Positions 7,698 through 17,133 are shown, counted from the stretch's first letter. The stretch is 64,000 nucleotides of DNA from Ruminococcus sp. (GCA_021202895.1 JAJQCE010000003.1:91719-155718); one strand, 5' to 3'. Numbers and translations are program-made. The notes: a model not told the origin generated them from the sequence alone.

Positions 7698-9038
7698 TTA
7701 CATTGTAAGCGTTCCGTTTTCGTTCTCAAGCAAAATTAGAATCTCTTCTTCATCACCTGTTTCAGCGTTAATATAGACCAAAACTTCTCTGCCATTTTCT
7801 GCTTTACATTTAAATTCGTAACAGCAAATTTCGTTTGCTCCATCGGTTGGAATTATAGCTTTTCCACGACTTTCACACTCGAGATATGGTGAAATAATTT
7901 CTTGACAGTCGAGAATAGAAAGCGTTTGATCAGGGAAGTTTCTTTTTTGATGATTAACTAAATATCCGTTTGCTTCAAAGCCTAAAATTTCCCCATCATC
8001 CATTGCAACAGTCACCTTCATTAAATCAGTGTAACAGGTAATTTTATCAATACAGTATGCGAAATTTACTACGACTGTGTTGTCTGTTCTTTCATAATAT
8101 GTCACTTTCATATTGTTATATCCTGCGTCGTCAATAAATTCCTCAGCTTTTTGAACACATTCTTTAATTTCAAAGATTGCATTTTGTGGTTGACGAGACT
8201 TAAGAAAATATGAAACATACCCGCCTTGCTTAGTGACTCCACAAGAAACACTTCCGCTTTCGTCTGAAAATATATAGCACGGCATTGTTCCTTCACGTTC
8301 AATAACTTCACTTAAGTCATTTGATGAAATATTTAAAATCATAGATGCACGCTCTAAAGCTTTCATTTCAGTTACTTCTTCAGCATTCTTTGTCATCAAT
8401 GGCTCTTTTTCCATAATGTGATCTGAAAAAGGCCCGTCATAAATTAAGGTTGGATAAGATTCAAATCCCTCTTCAAATTCTGTAAATCCTTCAGTAATTG
8501 TAGGTGAATCTTCGTCTTTATTATAATTATTTGAAATATTCATTATGTCAATCTCACCGCTTGCTATAGACTCTTCGATTTCCCAAATTTCATTAGATAG
8601 ATTTTCAGCATATTTACAAAGCGATTTCAAATTATTATATTCCTCATCACTAATTTCCACGTCTTTTTCCGTTTTTTCTGCTGTCGATTGTGCATAATTT
8701 CCGACTTGAGAAAGAAACTTATAGGTGTTTTGTAAAGACAATTCTCCTATAGGCAGTTGTGATATTGCCACTTTTGCAGCACTTGCTTCTGTAAACAGTT
8801 TGTTTGCCAGCGCAGCCTGCTGTTCAGCAGTTGAGGCATATAATTGTTTTTCAAGTGTGTTGTTTATATTGTCAGCTGCTGATGAAAGCTCTTCTAATGC
8901 ATAAATGTAGTTGTTTTTGATTATAATCTGCTGATTTTTGCTTTCACTCATTAGCATACAATTTCGCACTAAAAGTACGACTACAGCTGAAATTGAAAGA
9001 GCTGCCGCTCTTATTAGTCCTCTTTTTGTAAGTTTCAT
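7698..9038 (-). CDS. ypeB: Germination protein YpeB
   Basis: YpeB normally stabilises and localises the spore cortex hydrolase SleB in the spore inner membrane. The ATG at 9038 (MKLTKRGL) has an AAAGGAG site 9 bp upstream and is preferred to the longer frame at 9068. Residues 8-28 form a membrane anchor. A helical region with YKFLSQVGNYAQS matches the YpeB N-terminal domain, and three PepSY-like C-terminal segments follow. At 446 residues it is family-typical. No sleB is adjacent. The nearest SleB-type hydrolase domain is at 13801-14904. The downstream neighbour is rubrerythrin. Confidence 0.85.
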   Translation of the reverse strand: MKLTKRGLIRAAALSISAVVVLLVRNCMLMSESKNQQIIIKNNYIYALEELSSAADNINNTLEKQLYASTAEQQAALANKLFTEASAAKVAISQLPIGELSLQNTYKFLSQVGNYAQSTAEKTEKDVEISDEEYNNLKSLCKYAENLSNEIWEIEESIASGEIDIMNISNNYNKDEDSPTITEGFTEFEEGFESYPTLIYDGPFSDHIMEKEPLMTKNAEEVTEMKALERASMILNISSNDLSEVIEREGTMPCYIFSDESGSVSCGVTKQGGYVSYFLKSRQPQNAIFEIKECVQKAEEFIDDAGYNNMKVTYYERTDNTVVVNFAYCIDKITCYTDLMKVTVAMDDGEILGFEANGYLVNHQKRNFPDQTLSILDCQEIISPYLECESRGKAIIPTDGANEICCYEFKCKAENGREVLVYINAETGDEEEILILLENENGTLTM

Positions 9039-9170
9039 TTTATTATACTCCTTTTCAATCTGCGACATTTTTAATAGTACAAAAAAATGAACTCCTATCT
9101 AAAATCCTATATTTTGTACTTCATTTCATAACTTATTTTTTCCCATTTTTCTTTTTATATTCTTAAGTAT

Positions 9171-9199
9171 TTGCTTTTTTTTCAGAAATGTGTTATAAT
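9171..9199 (+). promoter_or_regulatory. Promoter of the cysteine desulfurase-thiI pair
   Basis: TTGCTT (9171-9176), 17-bp spacer, TATAAT (9194-9199), placed 30 bp before the desulfurase start. Confidence 0.7.
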
Positions 9200-9229
9200 A
9201 GATTAACAGCATTTTGAAAGGGTGATTTT

Positions 9230-10357
9230 TTGGTATATTTTGATAACGCTGCAACTACTAAGCCTTGCAAAGAGGCTATAAGTGTGCTTAATGATTCTCT
9301 TCTTAAATTTGGAAATCCTTCGTCACTTCACGGACTTGGATTAGAAGCTTCACAGATAATTTCTCTTGCCAGAAAACAGATTGCTTCTTCACTTGACGTT
9401 GATGATAGTGAAATTTATTTTACGTCTGGAGCTACTGAAGCTAACAATACTGCAATTTTTGGTGCAGCGTCAAAACTAGGAAAGAGGATGAAAAAAATCG
9501 TTATTTCTTCAGTTGAGCATCCGTCTGTCAGCGAGCCTTGCCGTATCCTCGAAAGCAAAGGCTTTGATGTTGTGAAAATTTCACCGCAGAGCGATGGGTT
9601 CCATGTGGAGGATTTTGTCAATGCTGTCGATGAAAACACCTGCTTGGTCAGCTGTATGCTTTGCAATAATGAAATAGGTGCGATGTTACCAGTTTCTGAA
9701 GTTTTTAAAACCTTGAAGAAAAAATACCCACAGACAATTTTGCACTGCGATTTTGTTCAGGGCTTTTTGAAGCTGTCGCTTAAGCAAAAGGAGCTTCATG
9801 CGGATATGATTTCCCTCAGCGGTCATAAAATTCATGCCTTGAAAGGTGTTGGCGCACTGTACATTAAGAAAAATCTGCATATTCCGCCATTTATTTATGG
9901 CGGCGGTCAGGAGAGAGGATTTCGCTCCGGCACAGAATCTGTCCCTTTAATTTCCTCTTTTGGTGCTGCTGCTGATGCGATGTACAAAAATTTGGACGCT
10001 AATTTCCATCACGTTCAAATGCTTTCTGAACATCTCAGGTGTGAAGTAAAATCTCTTGACGGAATTGCTTTAAATTCCCCGAGCGATGGTTCTCCATATA
10101 TTAACAGTATTTCAGTTGGAAATATTCGCTCTGAAGTTCTGCTTCATTTTCTCGAAGGTCGTGAAATTTACGTGTCAAGCGGTTCTGCTTGCTCGAAAGG
10201 CAAAAAGAGCAAAGTCTTGACAGAGTTCCATATCCCCGATAGCGTTGCTGATTCGACAATTCGCATTAGCTTTTGCCCAGAAAATACCATTGAAGAGGTG
10301 GATTTGCTGCTTGAAGCCTTGAAGGATGCGAAAAATAATCTTGTAGGGATAAAATAA
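9230..10357 (+). CDS. Cysteine desulfurase (NifS/IscS type)
   Basis: This is a PLP-dependent enzyme that removes sulfur from cysteine as a protein persulfide. It starts with TTG at 9230 behind an AAAGGG site, giving the canonical YFDNAATTKP N terminus. The PLP lysine is K200 in SLSGHKIHALKG, and the persulfide cysteine is C321 in SSGSACSKGKK. The 375 residues match the family. The next gene is thiI, as in the Bacillus nifZ-thiI arrangement, so the sulfur is probably destined for tRNA 4-thiouridine. There is no iscU nearby, which argues against a main Fe-S cluster role. Confidence 0.93.
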   Translation: MVYFDNAATTKPCKEAISVLNDSLLKFGNPSSLHGLGLEASQIISLARKQIASSLDVDDSEIYFTSGATEANNTAIFGAASKLGKRMKKIVISSVEHPSVSEPCRILESKGFDVVKISPQSDGFHVEDFVNAVDENTCLVSCMLCNNEIGAMLPVSEVFKTLKKKYPQTILHCDFVQGFLKLSLKQKELHADMISLSGHKIHALKGVGALYIKKNLHIPPFIYGGGQERGFRSGTESVPLISSFGAAADAMYKNLDANFHHVQMLSEHLRCEVKSLDGIALNSPSDGSPYINSISVGNIRSEVLLHFLEGREIYVSSGSACSKGKKSKVLTEFHIPDSVADSTIRISFCPENTIEEVDLLLEALKDAKNNLVGIK

Positions 10358-10434
10358 CAAAAACAAATGTTTTATACCTTTTAAATATATATAAAGACAA
10401 AAATCGACAAAAAACCTGAAAGGATTTGGTGTGG

Positions 10435-11628
10435 TTGAAGGAAATTATATTGTGTAAATACGGCGAGATTACGCTTAAGGGGCTGAATAAATCCTCCTTT
10501 GAAAGCGTGCTTGTCAAGAATGTACGGCGCAGACTTAAGCGTTTTGGCAGCTTTGATTGTCATCATTCGCAGTCAACGCTTTATGTTACGCCGCTTGAGG
10601 ACGACATTGACATGGATGAAATTGTTGAGGAGCTTAAACAGGTTTTCGGAATAGTCAAGATATGTAAAGCAATAAAGCTTGATAAATCGCTTGACGCTAT
10701 TTTGACGCAGAGCATAGACTATATTTCCGAGGAGCTTGAGGACGCAAAGACCTTCAAGGTTGAGGCAAAGCGTGCGGATAAGACTTTTCCGTACAAATCG
10801 CCTGAAATCTGTGCGGAGCTTGGTCATTCGATACTTTGCGCATATCCCGATTTGAAGGTTGACATAAAGAACCCAGACCTCACGATAAGCGTTGAAATAA
10901 GGGAGAAAAATGCGTTTGTGAATGCTCAGAAAATTGATGGTGCAGGCGGCTTGCCGGTGTCAACAAGCGGCAGGGGAATGCTGCTGCTTTCAGGCGGAAT
11001 TGATTCTCCGGTTGCAGGCTATATGATGGCAAAGCGTGGAGTAACCGTGCAGGCAATTCACTTTGAGGCGCCGCCCTACACCTCTGAGCGTGCAAGGCTT
11101 AAGGTCGAGAAGCTTGCAGAGGAAATCTCACGCTATTGTGGAGATATTGCCTTTCACTGTGTGCCTTTCACGGATATTCAGGTAGCTATAAAGGATAATT
11201 GCGCAGAGGAATATTTTACAATTATCATGCGACGCATTATGGTGGAAATTGCACAGCGTATATCTGAAAAGGAGGACTGCAATTGCCTTATTACAGGCGA
11301 AAGCATGGGTCAGGTTGCAAGCCAGACGATGAATGCACTTGTCTGCACTGACGCCGCCTGCCGTATACCTGTAATGCGTCCTTGTATAGGACTTGATAAG
11401 ACGGAGATAATCGATATTGCGCGAAAAATCGGCACGTTTGACACATCAATTCTGCCGTATGAGGACTGCTGCACCGTTTTCACTCCGAAGCATCCGAAAA
11501 TCAAGCCGAAGCTTGAGGATGTTGAACGTGAGCAAGCATCCTTTGACTTTGAGCCGATGATTTCTCAGGCGATTGAGCAGACAAGCTTCCGCTTGATACG
11601 CTGTGGAGAATCCACTGTAAATCTATGA
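10435..11628 (+). CDS. thiI: tRNA 4-thiouridine synthase ThiI
   Basis: ThiI adenylates U8 of tRNA and inserts sulfur. The best start is the TTG at 10435, giving MKEIILCKYGEITLKG, with a GAAAGGA site 10 bp upstream. The TTG at 10426 and GTG at 10429 are alternatives but lie too close to that site. A THUMP domain occupies residues 60-165. The PP-loop motif LLSGGIDSPVAGY is near residue 185, and the GESMGQVASQT and MRPCIGLDKTEI segments follow. There is no C-terminal rhodanese domain, so persulfide delivery would rely directly on the upstream desulfurase. Confidence 0.95.
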   Translation: MKEIILCKYGEITLKGLNKSSFESVLVKNVRRRLKRFGSFDCHHSQSTLYVTPLEDDIDMDEIVEELKQVFGIVKICKAIKLDKSLDAILTQSIDYISEELEDAKTFKVEAKRADKTFPYKSPEICAELGHSILCAYPDLKVDIKNPDLTISVEIREKNAFVNAQKIDGAGGLPVSTSGRGMLLLSGGIDSPVAGYMMAKRGVTVQAIHFEAPPYTSERARLKVEKLAEEISRYCGDIAFHCVPFTDIQVAIKDNCAEEYFTIIMRRIMVEIAQRISEKEDCNCLITGESMGQVASQTMNALVCTDAACRIPVMRPCIGLDKTEIIDIARKIGTFDTSILPYEDCCTVFTPKHPKIKPKLEDVEREQASFDFEPMISQAIEQTSFRLIRCGESTVNL

Positions 11629-12108
11629 TACTTTACAATTGAAAATTTGCCGAACAAATTTCAATGCTTGATTTAAATCACTTCAAATGGAAAAATGAGG
11701 TTTTACCCAAGCTTGTAAATTGATTTCACTTGATAAAATTGAAATTTTTCCAACAATTTACATGGAAAAATCAACAGTGTTCTTTTTTGTACAGTTGAAA
11801 AGGTTACAGAAAAATTAAATCGATGCCATTTTGTAATTTTTGTGTCCTATAAATCGTACAGTTGCAAAATTGGACGAAAAATATGAAATGTCTAAAAATG
11901 TCGAAAAGTGCCGATTTTAAAGGCTTTTATTATCATAAAGATTAATATTTTCGGGTATTTTATTTAAAAAAAATAGTTACGCTGTCATTACATTTTTGCC
12001 TTTCAGATGACGGCGTAAATCGTTAAATTAAGATTTCTAATTCATAAAATACACAAAAATATCCGAAATTTTATGTGCAAAATGAATAAAAAAAGGGGTG
12101 AGATTTTT
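11629..12108 (+). other. 480-bp gene-free interval before the cinA-like gene
   Basis: AT-rich DNA with no credible open frame. It holds a 12-bp inverted repeat at 11977-12018 beside an A-tract, and an isolated TGTCGAA (11899-11905), the core of a Spo0A box, without a second copy. No confident promoter was found. Confidence 0.5.
11977..12018. repeat. 12-bp inverted repeat upstream of cinA-like gene
   Basis: TTACGCTGTCAT (11977-11988) pairs with ATGACGGCGTAA (12007-12018), with one G-U pair and an 18-nt loop. An eight-A tract lies just left of it, so the structure resembles an intrinsic terminator for minus-strand transcription, although no minus-strand gene lies to its right. Confidence 0.6.
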
Positions 12109-12654
12109 ATGCGTTTTAACGAAGATAACAAATCGGTTACAAAAAGTATTGACAGAACGGCACTTGATGTTGTAAAATATATGACAGGAGGACAAATAAC
12201 TCTTTCGACGGCTGAGAGCTGTACGGGAGGAATGTTCTCGGCAAGCGTTACGGCTGTGTCTGGAGCGTCTGCAATCTTCCTTGGCGGCGCAGTGGTGTAC
12301 AGCGAGGAGATGAAAATAAAGCTGCTTGGAGTTTCTGAGGATACGCTTAAGAGGTACACAGTGTATTCTGAGCAAACGGCAAGAGAGATGAGCCGAGGAG
12401 TAAGGCTTCTTACAGGCAGCGACTGCTCGGTAGGAATCACAGGAATTGCAGGACCGCAGGGCGGCACACTTGAAAAGCCGATTGGTACAGTTTATGTATC
12501 AGTTGACTTTAGAGAAAAGAACGTGACAAGGGATTTAATGTTATATAAAGAGTATGGAAATTTAGACAGAGAGAGCGTCCGTCGGCTGACGGTGCTTAAA
12601 ACGCTTGAGCTTTTGCTCGAAACAATAAGGTCATTTGAATGGGAAGGGAAATGA
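12109..12654 (+). CDS. CinA C-terminal/PncC-type nicotinamide-nucleotide amidohydrolase
   Basis: This is a stand-alone CinA C-terminal domain of 181 residues, which in characterised homologues deamidates NMN to nicotinate mononucleotide in the pyridine nucleotide salvage cycle. The hallmark STAESCTGG is near residue 31, with GVTGIAGP-like VGITGIAGPQGG near residue 110. The ATG at 12109 is supported by an AAGGGGTGAG site 6 bp upstream. The longer frame from 12073 is rejected. The N-terminal MoCF-like domain of full CinA is absent. It is followed after 6 bp by the sortase gene. Confidence 0.85.
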   Translation: MRFNEDNKSVTKSIDRTALDVVKYMTGGQITLSTAESCTGGMFSASVTAVSGASAIFLGGAVVYSEEMKIKLLGVSEDTLKRYTVYSEQTAREMSRGVRLLTGSDCSVGITGIAGPQGGTLEKPIGTVYVSVDFREKNVTRDLMLYKEYGNLDRESVRRLTVLKTLELLLETIRSFEWEGK

Positions 12655-12660
12655 GCAAAA

Positions 12661-13725
12661 ATGTCAATGACTAATGAAACGCTTAGCGTAAAAAAGAAGA
12701 ATGACGATTCTAACTTCTTTGTAAGATTTTTCAAGTACTTTATTCCTTGGAAGGGCGATCATGCGTCCGAGATTATAAGGAAAATTATTTTCATAGGCTC
12801 TATTGCGCTTTTCTGTACTTCAATAAATCAGCTTACAGATTTTCTTGAAACTGATAAAGAGTCGCTTGAGTATACAGCTGAGATTCAATCGCTTGAACCA
12901 GATTTTTCAGACAATATTAATCTTGACGGCGTTGATTCGGACGACACTGAAAATGTTGAGCCGGAGGCTGAGGAGCGAGTAGTTCAGGACTGGGCTAAGG
13001 AGCTTCTTGAAAGAAACAGCGAGGTTGTAGGCTGGATAAAGATTCCCGGCTTTGTGGATTCTGATGGAGATGAATATATAAATTTCCCCGTACTCCAGCA
13101 TGACGACAATGACTATTATCTCACCCACAATATTGACAATCAGTCGTATGAATCAGGCAGCATATTTGCAGACTATGTAATTCCGATTGATGAGAATGGA
13201 CAGGCGGACAATATTACAATCTATGGTCACCATATGAGAAAGCTTGGAACCTCGTTCACGCATCTGGCGGAATACAAGGAGGGCGTAGAGCTGCTGAGAG
13301 AGTGTCCGATTGTAGAGTTCAATACAATCTATGACAGCGGTGAGGAGTATATAATAATAAGCTGCTTTGTTGCAGCGATTACCGAATCTCAGGATAATGG
13401 TTCGCTGTTCGACTATTGGCGCTACCGCAATTTTGATGAGGGCGACTACAAGTTTGAAACTTGGCTGAGCAACATCGAAAAGGCATCGTGGTATTCCTGC
13501 GATGTGGTTTGCGAGGAGGACGATGATTACATTACATTGTCAACCTGCTCAAACGAGGTTGCGAACATGAGATGGGTAATAGTTGCAAAGAAGCTTGATG
13601 AAAGTGATGATAAGGAAGCGATAATTGCTTCCTATGAGGAAAAGGATGACGAGGATATTTATTTCCCGCAGGTTTGGAAAAACGTCTGGGGAAACTCCAA
13701 GAAGTACCTCGGTTGGAGTTATTGA
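12661..13725 (+). CDS. srtB: Class B sortase
   Basis: This is a membrane transpeptidase that attaches surface proteins to peptidoglycan. The 354-residue protein has an N-terminal cytoplasmic segment and a transmembrane helix at residues 41-58, then an acidic linker. The catalytic domain starts near residue 120 (EVVGWIKIPG). The active-site histidine is H190 in ITIYGHHM, the cysteine C296 in TLSTCSNE and the arginine R304 in NMRWVIVAK. The IPG and YYLTHN segments are class B features. The only clear sorting signal in the window is SPSTG at the end of the 24-30 kb adhesin, so that protein is a plausible substrate. Confidence 0.92.
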   Translation: MSMTNETLSVKKKNDDSNFFVRFFKYFIPWKGDHASEIIRKIIFIGSIALFCTSINQLTDFLETDKESLEYTAEIQSLEPDFSDNINLDGVDSDDTENVEPEAEERVVQDWAKELLERNSEVVGWIKIPGFVDSDGDEYINFPVLQHDDNDYYLTHNIDNQSYESGSIFADYVIPIDENGQADNITIYGHHMRKLGTSFTHLAEYKEGVELLRECPIVEFNTIYDSGEEYIIISCFVAAITESQDNGSLFDYWRYRNFDEGDYKFETWLSNIEKASWYSCDVVCEEDDDYITLSTCSNEVANMRWVIVAKKLDESDDKEAIIASYEEKDDEDIYFPQVWKNVWGNSKKYLGWSY

Positions 13726-13800
13726 TTCTCGGTTTTGAATTAATCGTGAGTGTTCACGGGTGTGACAGCGTTTGCTGTCGGAAAGGCAATGTGATACATA

Positions 13801-14904
13801 ATGGATCGTAATCGATTGGAATCAGCGATTGTTGATGAGGAATTGACTAAAGAGCTGCCCTTTGTGAAAAAAGCAGGCGCTGCTGTGTCTGTAGGAATAG
13901 TAGCAGCCGTTGCGGTTTGCGCTGTAGGTGTGTACGCTATGTTCGGCGGAAAAAATATTCCTGTAAACGATGAGGACGATGCCGCAGTAAGTCAAACAAC
14001 GACAACTGCAGTACAAGCTGAGGAAACAGCTACAGCAGCTGTTTCACAGGCGGAAGCCACATGGAAAAAGGCAGGGATTGAGGAATACGACCTCGTTCTT
14101 GAAACTGTCAAGGCTACAGAGGTAACCTCAACTGTTGCTGAAGAGGAAGAAACAAAGGCTGAAACGACTACTGCTAAAAAGACTACAGCTAAAGCCGCTG
14201 CGACAACTGCTTCTGAGGCTGAGAAGGAAACACAGGATTCTTCTGAGGCTGATGATGAGGAAGATACACAGGAGGTAACCTCCTGCTCTGATAAAACCAG
14301 ATATACCTCTGAAAAAGTTAATATGCGTGAAGAACCGTCAATTGACGGAGAGCTTATCACCGTAATTATGGCGGACGAAAAGATTACTGTTACCGGGTAT
14401 ACAGATGATTGGTATCAAATCAAGTACGACGGCGAAACAGGCTACTGCATGAAGAAGTATACGACAAAGGAAGAGCCTGAATCCGAAGAGGTCGAGGAAG
14501 AGGAAGAGGAAGAAACACAGACCTCCGTAATTTCTTATACTGACACTGAATTTGATATGCTTTGCTGTGTTTTGCAGGGCGAGGTAGGAAACTGCTCTGA
14601 ATCAAGCAAGATTGCGGTGGCAAATGTAATTATCAACCGCGTTAAGTCCTCAAGCTTCCCTAATACCATTGAGGGAGTTCTTACTCAGGCGAATCAGTTT
14701 ACTGCGGTGAAGGGATACTATAACGGCACTTCAACACCATCTCAAAATACAATTGATTGCGCTGAACGTGCTTTGGCAGGCGAGGATAATACAAACGGTG
14801 CGGTTTACTATTACGCTGTAAATTATTGCAGCAGCAGCTCGGCGGCATGGTTTGAAACACTTACCTTCTGCATGGAGATTGATGGGCAGAGATTTTTCAA
14901 GTAA
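13801..14904 (+). CDS. Membrane-anchored SH3b-SleB-type cell wall hydrolase
   Basis: The protein has 367 residues. A transmembrane helix lies at about 27-50, then a Thr/Ala/Glu-rich linker to about residue 160. An SH3b domain covers about 163-220 (VNMREEPSIDGELI, WYQIKYDGETGYC) and a Glu-rich hinge follows. A SleB/CwlJ-like hydrolase_2 domain covers about 245-367 (DMLCCVLQGEVGNCSESSKIA, IINRVKSSSFPNTI). The family cleaves spore-cortex or vegetative peptidoglycan as a lytic transglycosylase or amidase. Because ypeB in this window lacks its usual sleB partner, this hydrolase is a candidate for that role, by inference. It lies in a run of envelope genes with the sortase. Confidence 0.87.
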   Translation: MDRNRLESAIVDEELTKELPFVKKAGAAVSVGIVAAVAVCAVGVYAMFGGKNIPVNDEDDAAVSQTTTTAVQAEETATAAVSQAEATWKKAGIEEYDLVLETVKATEVTSTVAEEEETKAETTTAKKTTAKAAATTASEAEKETQDSSEADDEEDTQEVTSCSDKTRYTSEKVNMREEPSIDGELITVIMADEKITVTGYTDDWYQIKYDGETGYCMKKYTTKEEPESEEVEEEEEEETQTSVISYTDTEFDMLCCVLQGEVGNCSESSKIAVANVIINRVKSSSFPNTIEGVLTQANQFTAVKGYYNGTSTPSQNTIDCAERALAGEDNTNGAVYYYAVNYCSSSSAAWFETLTFCMEIDGQRFFK

Positions 14905-14990
14905 TATATAAAAAGTCAGGGCAGGATAAGTTTAAGCTTTTTTTTCCTTGGCTTTTTGGTATTTAGATTTATTTGTGTTATGAGGTTTAT

Positions 14991-16457
14991 ATGAACATAA
15001 TTGCAAAAAAAGCGCTGACGCAGACCGTATCCTTTGTTGTAGGAGTAGGAATGATAGCAGCTAACGGAACATTTATGCTTACACAAAATCAGCCGACTAT
15101 AACTCATGCCGATCCGATAGCAGAGGATGAGCAGGAAAGCGGCGAAGAGACGACTGTAAAGGATTTTGTCAGTCTGTCCAGTGCGGAGAAAAGTGCGGTA
15201 AATACTATTTCTGCGGCGGATTTGCCGAGCGGAACCGATATGACGAAGGCTTCCCTGAGCGACTACACTATGCTGCTTAAAGCGGAAAAATCAGACGAGG
15301 CTTCAACTGACAGTGATGATACATATGATGTCGTCTATGCGCTTGATTCAACGGAAATTTACGATCCTCAGCCTGAAGCTATGAACTTTACCGATACGAG
15401 AAGCATAGCGAACGAGTACTATACCGTTTACGATATAATTTCAGGCTCAACCGTTACGCTTAACGCTTATGAGCTTATCTGCGAGATGGTTTACAGTGAA
15501 ATAGGCGCAAGCTGGGACGAGGACGCTATTAAGGCTCAGGCGGTAGCTGCATATTCCTATGTTCGCTTTAACGATGCGAACGGCTTGAGCATGACGGTGG
15601 GACTTAAGAGCGGCTATCCGTCTAAAATAGAGAAGTGCGTAAGCGCCGTTGAGGGACAGGCGGTTTTTTATGACGGCAAGATTATAAATGCAGTATATTC
15701 TGCATCTACTGCGGGGTACACTATAGAGAGCGAACGAATATGGGACGTTTACTATCCATATTTAAGAGCAGTTGTGAGCGAATATGACAGCGAGGATCCA
15801 AACTACGGTATTGAATATGTTTACACGACTGATGAGGTCCGCAAGCTTATTGAGGACGAGTATTCAATCACACTTTCTGACGATTTGTCAAATTGGTTTA
15901 ATTTTGAAGCTGTATACAGTGGACGCTATGTCAGCAAGGTTAGTATTGACGGACAGGTTACCTTGACAGGCAGAGAAATGAAAACTCTTTTTGGGCTGAA
16001 ATCTCAGGCATTTACAATCACCTTCAGCGATGATGGCGAAACGGTTACCTTTAAAAGCTATGGCTGGGGTCACGGTGTGGGAATGTCGCAGTGGGGAGCC
16101 TGCTATTATGCCAAGCACGGCTACACTTATGACCAAATTTTAAGGCATTATTATTTAAATACAACAATTGCACTTTCAAGCGAAAATACATCTGCTGTAA
16201 AATCCTCAGATGATGACTCTGATGATGCTTCATCAGCTGCAGCTGACAGCTCGTCTGCTTCTGACACTTCATCTTCAAATTCCGATAGCTCTTCGACAGA
16301 TTCAGACAGTTCGTCATCTAAGACAGACAGCTCATCAACTGCGAAAAGCAGTTCGTCTGCAACGGAAGCAGCTTCATCAAGCGATTCTGACGACACTTTT
16401 TCGAGCAGCGATTCATCAGATGAGAGCGAGGATACCTCAGAAAGTATTGTTGACTAA
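14991..16457 (+). CDS. SpoIID/LytB-domain protein with Ser/Asp tail
   Basis: The ATG at 14991 follows a GAGG site and begins a signal sequence/anchor (residues 1-25). The SpoIID domain runs from about 150 to 400, with EAQAVAA-like IKAQAVAAYSYVRF near 180 and the closing GYGHGVGMSQWGA-like GWGHGVGMSQWGA near 360. SpoIID is a peptidoglycan lytic transglycosylase acting on denuded glycan strands during engulfment. Paralogues act in vegetative walls. The last 90 residues are almost pure Ser/Asp/Ala, resembling a wall-spanning region but with no sorting signal. It follows the SleB-type gene by 86 bp. Confidence 0.88.
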   Translation: MNIIAKKALTQTVSFVVGVGMIAANGTFMLTQNQPTITHADPIAEDEQESGEETTVKDFVSLSSAEKSAVNTISAADLPSGTDMTKASLSDYTMLLKAEKSDEASTDSDDTYDVVYALDSTEIYDPQPEAMNFTDTRSIANEYYTVYDIISGSTVTLNAYELICEMVYSEIGASWDEDAIKAQAVAAYSYVRFNDANGLSMTVGLKSGYPSKIEKCVSAVEGQAVFYDGKIINAVYSASTAGYTIESERIWDVYYPYLRAVVSEYDSEDPNYGIEYVYTTDEVRKLIEDEYSITLSDDLSNWFNFEAVYSGRYVSKVSIDGQVTLTGREMKTLFGLKSQAFTITFSDDGETVTFKSYGWGHGVGMSQWGACYYAKHGYTYDQILRHYYLNTTIALSSENTSAVKSSDDDSDDASSAAADSSSASDTSSSNSDSSSTDSDSSSSKTDSSSTAKSSSSATEAASSSDSDDTFSSSDSSDESEDTSESIVD

Positions 16458-16490
16458 AAAAACTTATTAAGCTAAGAAAGGATTTTAACT

Positions 16491-17051
16491 ATGGATTTTT
16501 TTGATAAGCTGGGCGAGAAAATAAGCAGCGGAGCAAATGCGGTGACAAATTCCGCAGGCAAGGTGCGTGATTCGGTAAAAATCAATAACGAGATTAACTC
16601 AAACAAAAGCGAGATTGACAGAAATTTCAGACAACTTGGCGTTCTTGTCAAGCAAAAGCACCTCGACAAAATTGACGATCCAGAGGTTACTCAGCTTGTT
16701 CAGAGAATAGATGAGCTGATACTTGCAAATAAAAATCTTACGGAGCAGCTTAATCAGGCTAAGGGCTTGAAAAAATGCGCATATTGCGGTGCGCCTCTGC
16801 CTGCTAACAGCGCTTTTTGTGCCGAATGTGGAAAGAGAGTAGAGGTTCAGCCTCAGCCGACTGTTCAGCCTAATGTCCAACCGCAGACTGTTCAGTCTGA
16901 CGTTCAGCCGCAGAGTGAAGCTGTGCAGGAAGCGGTCGAAGAGCAGACAGAGCAGCAGACTGCACCCAAAGCGATTTTCTGTCCCAGCTGCGGAGAACGT
17001 GCGGAGAGCGGAGCTCTTTTCTGCCCGAACTGCGGAGCAAAGTTATTGTAA
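16491..17051 (+). CDS. Double zinc-ribbon protein with coiled-coil N terminus
   Basis: The protein has 186 residues. The first 85 form a predicted amphipathic/coiled-coil segment (MDFFDKLGEKISSGANAV). Two zinc ribbons follow, CAYCGAPLPANSAFCAECGK (near 98-117) and CPSCGERAESGALFCPNCG (near 165-183), joined by a Gln/Pro/Val repeat linker. The first ribbon region resembles stress-associated zinc-ribbon proteins of Firmicutes. No enzymatic domain is visible, so the function is unknown. The ribosome binding site AAGAAAGGA lies 11 bp upstream. Confidence 0.75.
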   Translation: MDFFDKLGEKISSGANAVTNSAGKVRDSVKINNEINSNKSEIDRNFRQLGVLVKQKHLDKIDDPEVTQLVQRIDELILANKNLTEQLNQAKGLKKCAYCGAPLPANSAFCAECGKRVEVQPQPTVQPNVQPQTVQSDVQPQSEAVQEAVEEQTEQQTAPKAIFCPSCGERAESGALFCPNCGAKLL

Positions 17052-17133
17052 AAGCATACTTGGTTAAAAGAACTGATTATTTAGACAAATTGGGGTTGTT
17101 TTCAGCCCCTTTATTTGAAGAGGAGAGAGATTT

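Noticed and set aside
11899..11905. Spo0A box before the cinA-sortase run
   Set aside because: Only the seven-base core matches, with no second site and no mapped promoter, so chance is likely.
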